Part shown: one piece after another, positions 60,534-64,000 of the stretch
How the letters are laid out: each line of letters starts with the position of its first letter
How positions within the stretch are numbered: the first letter of the stretch is position 1
NCBI RefSeq assembly: GCF_020736365.1
Contig: NZ_CP085988.1
Span: forward strand, 3,657,501-3,721,500
Direction of reading: 5' to 3'
Length of the DNA stretch: 64,000 nt
Source of the DNA: Clostridium sp. M62/1
Lineage (GTDB): Bacteria > Bacillota > Clostridia > Lachnospirales > Lachnospiraceae
The notes under the pieces: model-generated
What the model saw: the letters and a program-made list of their open reading frames with translations, nothing else
Databases searched by the model: none
What the model was told of the DNA's origin: nothing
Position numbers and translations under genes: made by a program

Positions 60534-62150
60534 TCACTGCTGTCCCTCAAAGCTCCACTGGTCCACATTGTTGACAATTGACCAGCCATGGCCGTGGGGA
60601 TGAATCTTCTGCTCGGCTACTGTCAGTCCGTCCCGCACCCAGTACAGATGATCTACGTTCACCAGCCACACCCACGGGACATCGCCCTGCTCTGTCACTC
60701 CTGTCTGTCCATCCCACTGAGCCTTTTTCCAGAGCTCATAGGACTCCTCCAGATCAGAACATGCCAGGGCCTCGTCCATATACCGGTCAACGGTTTCATT
60801 GGAATACGGGGAATACTGGGCAGTGCCTGTATCCGGGCTTGTGTGGTAAATATTGTAGAGCTCCATAGGCGTATGCGCTCCCCATCCCCAGAGCAGGGGC
60901 TGTGAATAGGCCTCTGTGTATGCAGTATCCCAGCCTACCCCTCTGGCAGAGGCGTCGATCCCCAGGGCCTTCAGCTGGTTTGCCGTGTCTGCGGCGAGAG
61001 CCTGTCTCACAGAATCGTCGGCCGGATAGATAAATTCCAGCTCTGCGCGGACCCCGTCCCTGGTGCGGATGCCGTCCGCCCCCGGGGTCCATCCTGCCTC
61101 GTCCAGCAGCGCCTTTGCCTGCTCGGGATCGTATGCCGTCTCTGCCTCTTCGTTATACCAGGGGAGCTTGTCGCAGACGCTGTAGGCAGGACTTCCATAG
61201 CCGTTCAGAACGTGATCGATCATCGCCTGCCTGTCAAGCCCCATGCTGATGGCCCGGCGGACTCTCACGTCGGCTGTGAAATCATTGCCCCTCTCGATAC
61301 CATTCTCGTCTGTGTAACGGGGAACCGCCGGAAGATTAAAGCCTCTGTTGTCCACACTCTCGCAGGCCAGCAGATGGTAGCCGGTCACCTCCTGATCCGT
61401 GTAGGATGCAGCTGTGTAGACTACATCTGCCTGACCTGCCAGAGCGGCCGCAAAGGCGGCATCCTCCTCCATGAAGAGGACTGTGACCTTTTTCATCCTG
61501 GGCTCCTCCCCGTAATAATCGGGATTTGCCTCGAAAATCACCTGCTGCCCCCTGTCCCACTGCTTCATAATATACCGCCCGGAGCCAATGGGATTCACTC
61601 CGTAGTCCGGCCCGTATGCGTGCTCCGGCACAATTCCCGTCACGGCCATTGTGTAGGGCCAGATAGAATACGGGCGGCTCATGTGAAAGACAACTGTGTC
61701 CTCATCCTGGGCCTCAGCCCGCTCCAGCATGGTAAAGTCATTGACAGAGCTGGTGTTCTTTAAGGTATTGTAGGTAAAGGCCACATCCTCTGCTGTCAAT
61801 GGCTCTCCGTCTGTAAAAAACGCATCACTTCTTATATCAACCGTCCAGGTAAGCCCGTCCTCGGAAGCCTCCATGCCGGTGGCCAGATCATACCCGATGG
61901 TCAGATCCGGGTTCGTTACAGTGAGAGTGCTCTGAATCAGAGGCTCGTGAACGTGCTCTCCGGCTCCCCAGCCGTAAGCCGGATCAAAGCCTTCTTCCGG
62001 CTCCGACTCCGCTGTCATAACAACCACGACGGAATCCTTCTCATCGGTTTCAGAAGCTTGGTTCTCTGCCTGCTGTCCGCATCCGGACAGTGCTGCCGCC
62101 AGCGATAATGCTCCTATAGCTGCTGCAATCTTTGTTTTCCTGTGTTCCAT
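60534..62150 (-). CDS. Nickel/peptide-type ABC transporter binding lipoprotein
   Basis: A 538-residue solute-binding protein of the Opp/Nik family (SBP_bac_5). The signal peptide ends at lipobox LSGC, Cys24. GEPLTAEDVAFTYNTLKN and SGRYIMKQWDRGQQVIFEANPDYYGEEP are family signatures. The C-terminal region has a His cluster, KIHPHGHGWS, that may contact metal. The ATG at 62150 is 12 bases after AAAGGAGG. The frame runs further upstream through the tandem palindromic repeats, which is not coding. It opens the nickel and Lar operon. A peptide or nickel-chelator substrate cannot be ruled out. Confidence 0.88.
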   Translation of the reverse strand: MEHRKTKIAAAIGALSLAAALSGCGQQAENQASETDEKDSVVVVMTAESEPEEGFDPAYGWGAGEHVHEPLIQSTLTVTNPDLTIGYDLATGMEASEDGLTWTVDIRSDAFFTDGEPLTAEDVAFTYNTLKNTSSVNDFTMLERAEAQDEDTVVFHMSRPYSIWPYTMAVTGIVPEHAYGPDYGVNPIGSGRYIMKQWDRGQQVIFEANPDYYGEEPRMKKVTVLFMEEDAAFAAALAGQADVVYTAASYTDQEVTGYHLLACESVDNRGFNLPAVPRYTDENGIERGNDFTADVRVRRAISMGLDRQAMIDHVLNGYGSPAYSVCDKLPWYNEEAETAYDPEQAKALLDEAGWTPGADGIRTRDGVRAELEFIYPADDSVRQALAADTANQLKALGIDASARGVGWDTAYTEAYSQPLLWGWGAHTPMELYNIYHTSPDTGTAQYSPYSNETVDRYMDEALACSDLEESYELWKKAQWDGQTGVTEQGDVPWVWLVNVDHLYWVRDGLTVAEQKIHPHGHGWSIVNNVDQWSFEGQQ

Positions 62151-62200
62151 AGGCTTTTGCTGCCTCCTTTTATGCTGCCTGTATTCTGTAAATAAAAGAA

Positions 62201-62460
62201 CAAAGAAACCTGCCTCGCAGGATTCTCCGCCTGCGGCGGGGCTGCAAAAGCAGCCGTATTCCTCTCCAACCCAGTGCGATCCCCGCGGAGCGTTTTTATA
62301 TAGCAGGGAACAAAGTTTCCTGCTATAGAACAAAGAATCCTGCCTTGCAGGATTCTCCGCCTGCGGCGGGGCTGCAAAAGCAGCCGTATTCCTCTCCAAC
62401 CCAGTGCGATCCCCGCGGAGCGTTTTTATATAGCAGGGAACAAAGTTTCCTGCTATATAA
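62201..62460. repeat. Two tandem 130-bp palindromic repeats (modules A and B)
   Basis: Copy 1 is 62201-62330 and copy 2 is 62331-62460, nearly identical. Each has a CCTGC..TTGC-AGGATTC hairpin, CCGCCTGCGGCGG, GCTGCAAAAGCAGC, GTGCGATCCCCGCGGAGCG and a TATAGCAGGG...TTTCCTGCTATA hairpin. Unlike 3.3 and 32.6 kb, the A-B joint reads ccgtattcctctccaac, not the IS110 target. They lie in the 5' leader of the binding-protein gene. Confidence 0.85.
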
Positions 62461-62513
62461 AAAAACCAGGAAGCTATTTTCCCTGATTCTCAGAGTAAAA
62501 ATACCTTCCTGGT
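62459..62513 (-). terminator. Intrinsic terminator at the end of the nickel-operon leader
   Basis: On the minus strand ACCAGGAAG (62513-62505) pairs with CTTCCTGGT (62473-62465), followed by TTTTTTT. It lies between the leader at 62514-62718 and the first gene, so it would stop the transcript unless the leader overrides it. Confidence 0.75.
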
Positions 62514-62718
62514 ACTGCTTTGTCCTTTTGATATGAAATGACCGCCGTCAGCCGTAAGGCGATCTGTTGTCCCATACGGGATTTATCCAGCTGAGCTGGC
62601 CTGATTTTTCGTTCTGCCGGTCTGTTAAGCGGTTTGTCCGCTGTCCTTCTGCTTGTGCAGAAAATGATTGCAGGATAGAGCCAGACTGGCAGGATGCCAT
62701 GTTGATTTCTTTTTTTCC
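62514..62718 (-). ncRNA. Structured 5' leader of the nickel operon, candidate metal-responsive riboswitch
   Basis: A roughly 200-base leader between a promoter and an intrinsic terminator, with no convincing gene. On the minus strand CTGCC-a-GTCT and AGAC-c-GGCAG can form an outer stem. It encloses a TTCTGC-acaa-GCAGAA hairpin and a GCGG-acaaa-CCGC hairpin, a junction layout. GGACAG and GGGACA occur in the unpaired parts. The class could not be identified. NiCo or another cobalt/nickel sensor is a guess based on the downstream genes only. Confidence 0.45.
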
Positions 62719-62724
62719 TAAAAT

Positions 62725-62753
62725 AGTATATAGGAAAGCCGGCGTTTCGTCAA
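62725..62753 (-). promoter_or_regulatory. Sigma70-type promoter of the nickel operon
   Basis: On the minus strand TTGACG (62753-62748), a 17-base spacer and TATACT (62730-62725), about 570 bases upstream of the binding-protein start. Confidence 0.7.
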
Positions 62754-62843
62754 CAAATGAATTTGTATTTTCTGAGAGAACGCCTTCTGGAGAAAACGGT
62801 ACAGCACAGCTGACAGCAGGATGGTCAGATATCCCCTCTTCTC

Positions 62844-62872
62844 TTGCATCCGCTCTTTTCCTGCTATATAAT
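62844..62872 (+). promoter_or_regulatory. Sigma70-type promoter of the GNAT gene
   Basis: TTGCAT (62844-62849), 17 bases, TATAAT (62867-62872). A GACCAGCC...GGCTGGTC hairpin (62875-62904) follows in the leader, about 80 bases before the start codon. Confidence 0.65.
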
Positions 62873-62985
62873 AAGACCAGCCTGACCATCTTTGACGGCT
62901 GGTCTTCGGAAAGACGTCTGGGATGTTATTTTCCGGATAAAATCCGTCATTTCGGCAGAGCTCTGCCAAATTACAGGAGGTATTC

Positions 62986-63555
62986 ATGTCAGAAACTCAT
63001 TTCAGTTCAGTGAAAAGAAAGATTCTTCGTGATGTGAGGCAGAACCCTCTCACGTTTCCCCCTTCCTTTCCGTTTACAGTATCTGTCCTCACCCTCAGCG
63101 ATCTGCCCTCTGTGTATTCTCTCTGCCTTGGCAATCCGCTGTATTATAAGCACCTGAACTGCCCCCTCACGCCAGACCTGGTGCAGTCTGATTTCACCGC
63201 CCTTCCTCCGGGTAAAAACTGTGAGGACAAATATTTTCTGGGTTTTTGCAAAAATGGCTCTTTAGCCGCTGTCATGGATCTGGTCTTCGGCTATCCAGAT
63301 GAAAAAACTGTTTACATCGGTTTTTTTATGGTAGACCGACAGCTTCAGGGAAAAGGTACCGGCAGCCTGATCATCAGCCATACAGCAGATATTCTGCAGC
63401 GTCAGAGCTATCGCTTCATGAAGCTTGCCTGGGTGGAGGGAAACCGGCAAAGTGAGCACTTCTGGCGCAAAAACGGATTTGAACCAAACGGCAGAAGCAG
63501 CCACCTTGAGGCCTGCACGGTGGCGGAGGCCGTGCGTCCGCTCCAGACGGAATAA
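62986..63555 (+). CDS. GNAT-family N-acetyltransferase
   Basis: A 189-residue GNAT protein. The acetyl-CoA loop is VDRQLQGKGTGSLIISHTADIL, preceded by VYIGFFMVDR. KLAWVEGNRQSEHFWRKNGF is the typical C-terminal strand-helix. The first 60 residues (SVKRKILRDVRQNPL) are family-variable. The ATG at 62986 follows AGGAGG. The substrate is unknown. It is a single-gene unit divergent from the nickel operon. A T-rich stretch (63580-63640) with no hairpin follows. Confidence 0.88.
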   Translation: MSETHFSSVKRKILRDVRQNPLTFPPSFPFTVSVLTLSDLPSVYSLCLGNPLYYKHLNCPLTPDLVQSDFTALPPGKNCEDKYFLGFCKNGSLAAVMDLVFGYPDEKTVYIGFFMVDRQLQGKGTGSLIISHTADILQRQSYRFMKLAWVEGNRQSEHFWRKNGFEPNGRSSHLEACTVAEAVRPLQTE

Positions 63556-63669
63556 AGCCGTCCTATTTTTGTTTTATTTATCTGTTTTTTTTATTTTTTA
63601 TGCAACTTTTTTATTTTTTCTATCAACTTGAAATTTTGTTTCATTTCTGTTAAAATTTGTCTTCATTTC

Positions 63670-63699
63670 TTGCCTTTTCCATAGCAGACCGTGTATAGT
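63670..63699 (+). promoter_or_regulatory. Sigma70-type promoter of gltS
   Basis: TTGCCT (63670-63675), 18 bases, TATAGT (63694-63699). A leader hairpin GGCCTG (63712-63717) / CAGGCC (63762-63767), with an inner ATGCCG-aaa-CGGCAT, precedes the start. Confidence 0.6.
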
Positions 63700-63795
63700 G
63701 TATATACGTATGGCCTGTCCTTTCTGACCAGCATGCCGAAACGGCATCTGTGCAGCAAGAGCAGGCCAAAAAAAGAAAGGGAAAGGATGTATACA

Positions 63796-64000
63796 ATGAA
63801 TTTTGATCCAGCTACCTCAACCCTTACTCTGGATCTTCTGGCCACAACCGGTTTTGGCTGTGTTATGGTTTATCTGGGTAAGGGCATTGTACGCCGTGTA
63901 AAGGTATTCCAGGACTGGAGCCTTCCGGCTCCGGTTATCGGCGGCCTGATTGTGGCCGTCATCCTCAGCATTTTAAAGAGCAACGGCATTTTCTCCGTGC
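63796..64000 (+). CDS. gltS: GltS-type sodium/glutamate symporter (N-terminal fragment)
   Basis: 68 codons of a membrane protein that continues past the right edge. MNFDPATSTLTLDLLATTGF is followed by YLGKGIVRRVKVFQDWSLPAPVIGG and a hydrophobic LIVAVILSILKSNGI. The wording IPAPV-x-GG after the first helix is the GltS N-terminal pattern. The ATG at 63796 has AAAGGA about 8 bases upstream; an in-frame ATG three codons earlier (63787) is the alternative. Most of the transport domain is outside the window. Confidence 0.78.
   Translation, partial: MNFDPATSTLTLDLLATTGFGCVMVYLGKGIVRRVKVFQDWSLPAPVIGGLIVAVILSILKSNGIFSV

Noticed and set aside
62151..62399. Extension of the binding-protein frame through the tandem repeats
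   Set aside because: The frame repeats the same translated palindrome twice and lacks a signal peptide. The lipoprotein start at 62150 is clear.
62201..62460. Short CRISPR array
   Set aside because: Two long 130-bp copies without spacers, each made of hairpins, and no cas genes.
62514..62718. Firm assignment to the NiCo riboswitch class
   Set aside because: I could not match the full conserved core by eye. Only the context and the general layout fit.
62567..63013. 148-codon plus-strand frame over the nickel leader and GNAT start
   Set aside because: It overlaps the divergent promoters and GNAT start, has no ribosome site, and its translation has no domain character.

Overview
The window reads as chromosomal DNA of an anaerobic Firmicute, most likely a gut Lachnospiraceae of the Clostridium symbiosum / Enterocloster / Lachnoclostridium kind. 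The evidence is the moderately GC-rich composition, AGGAGG-type ribosome sites, a proline T-box, Clostridia-type proS, Rho and speA, and accessory genes for selenium-dependent molybdenum hydroxylases and the nickel-pincer (Lar) cofactor. Species is not determined. No rRNA, tRNA or CRISPR array was seen.

Layout. 1-10.2 kb is housekeeping, all on the minus strand: an ispD fragment, tsaD, rnz, two small Cys-rich proteins, the tsaE-tsaB-rimI operon, prfA-prmC-yqhQ and rpmE. 10.4-19.3 kb is a catabolic operon (aminotransferase, APC permease, KDPG aldolase-VOC fusion, KDG-type kinase, alcohol dehydrogenase, a frameshifted SDR, D-2-hydroxyacid dehydrogenase). It faces a divergent LacI regulator across a palindromic operator. 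19.3-22.1 kb holds rho with a long disordered insert and mgsA. 22.2-28.8 kb is a polyamine operon (speD-speA-speE-speB-CASDH-nspC) that encodes both known bacterial spermidine routes. cca and proS follow.

At 32.6-34.2 kb an IS110-family element sits inside a palindromic intergenic repeat. Its left end encodes a probable bridge RNA. The target loop of that RNA can be read against the flanks: nine bases match the left flank and an eight-base guide pairs with the right flank. Joining the element's two ends would create a TTGACT-17-TATTAT promoter. A perfect, unoccupied target copy lies at 3328-3341. The insertion separates proS from its proline-specific T-box leader.

34.8-45.1 kb is a molybdenum-cofactor and molybdate-uptake block (yqeC, a ModE-YqeB fusion facing a MoeA-like protein, moaC, moaA, a MOSC-Mog fusion, modABC, xdhC), with no molybdenum hydroxylase in the window. 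45-53.4 kb is mixed: a decayed AraC gene, an MFS permease, two acylphosphatases, Nudix, alpha/beta hydrolase, AI-2E-type membrane protein, a pseudouridine synthase gene containing a cluster of DnaA-box-like 9-mers, a nitroreductase and a hemolysin-III-type protein. 53.5-62.8 kb is a seven-gene nickel operon: binding protein, fused permease, two ATPases, larB, larC and larE. It has a sigma70 promoter, a roughly 200-base structured leader ending in an intrinsic terminator, and two tandem 130-bp repeats before the first gene. A GNAT gene and the start of gltS close the window.
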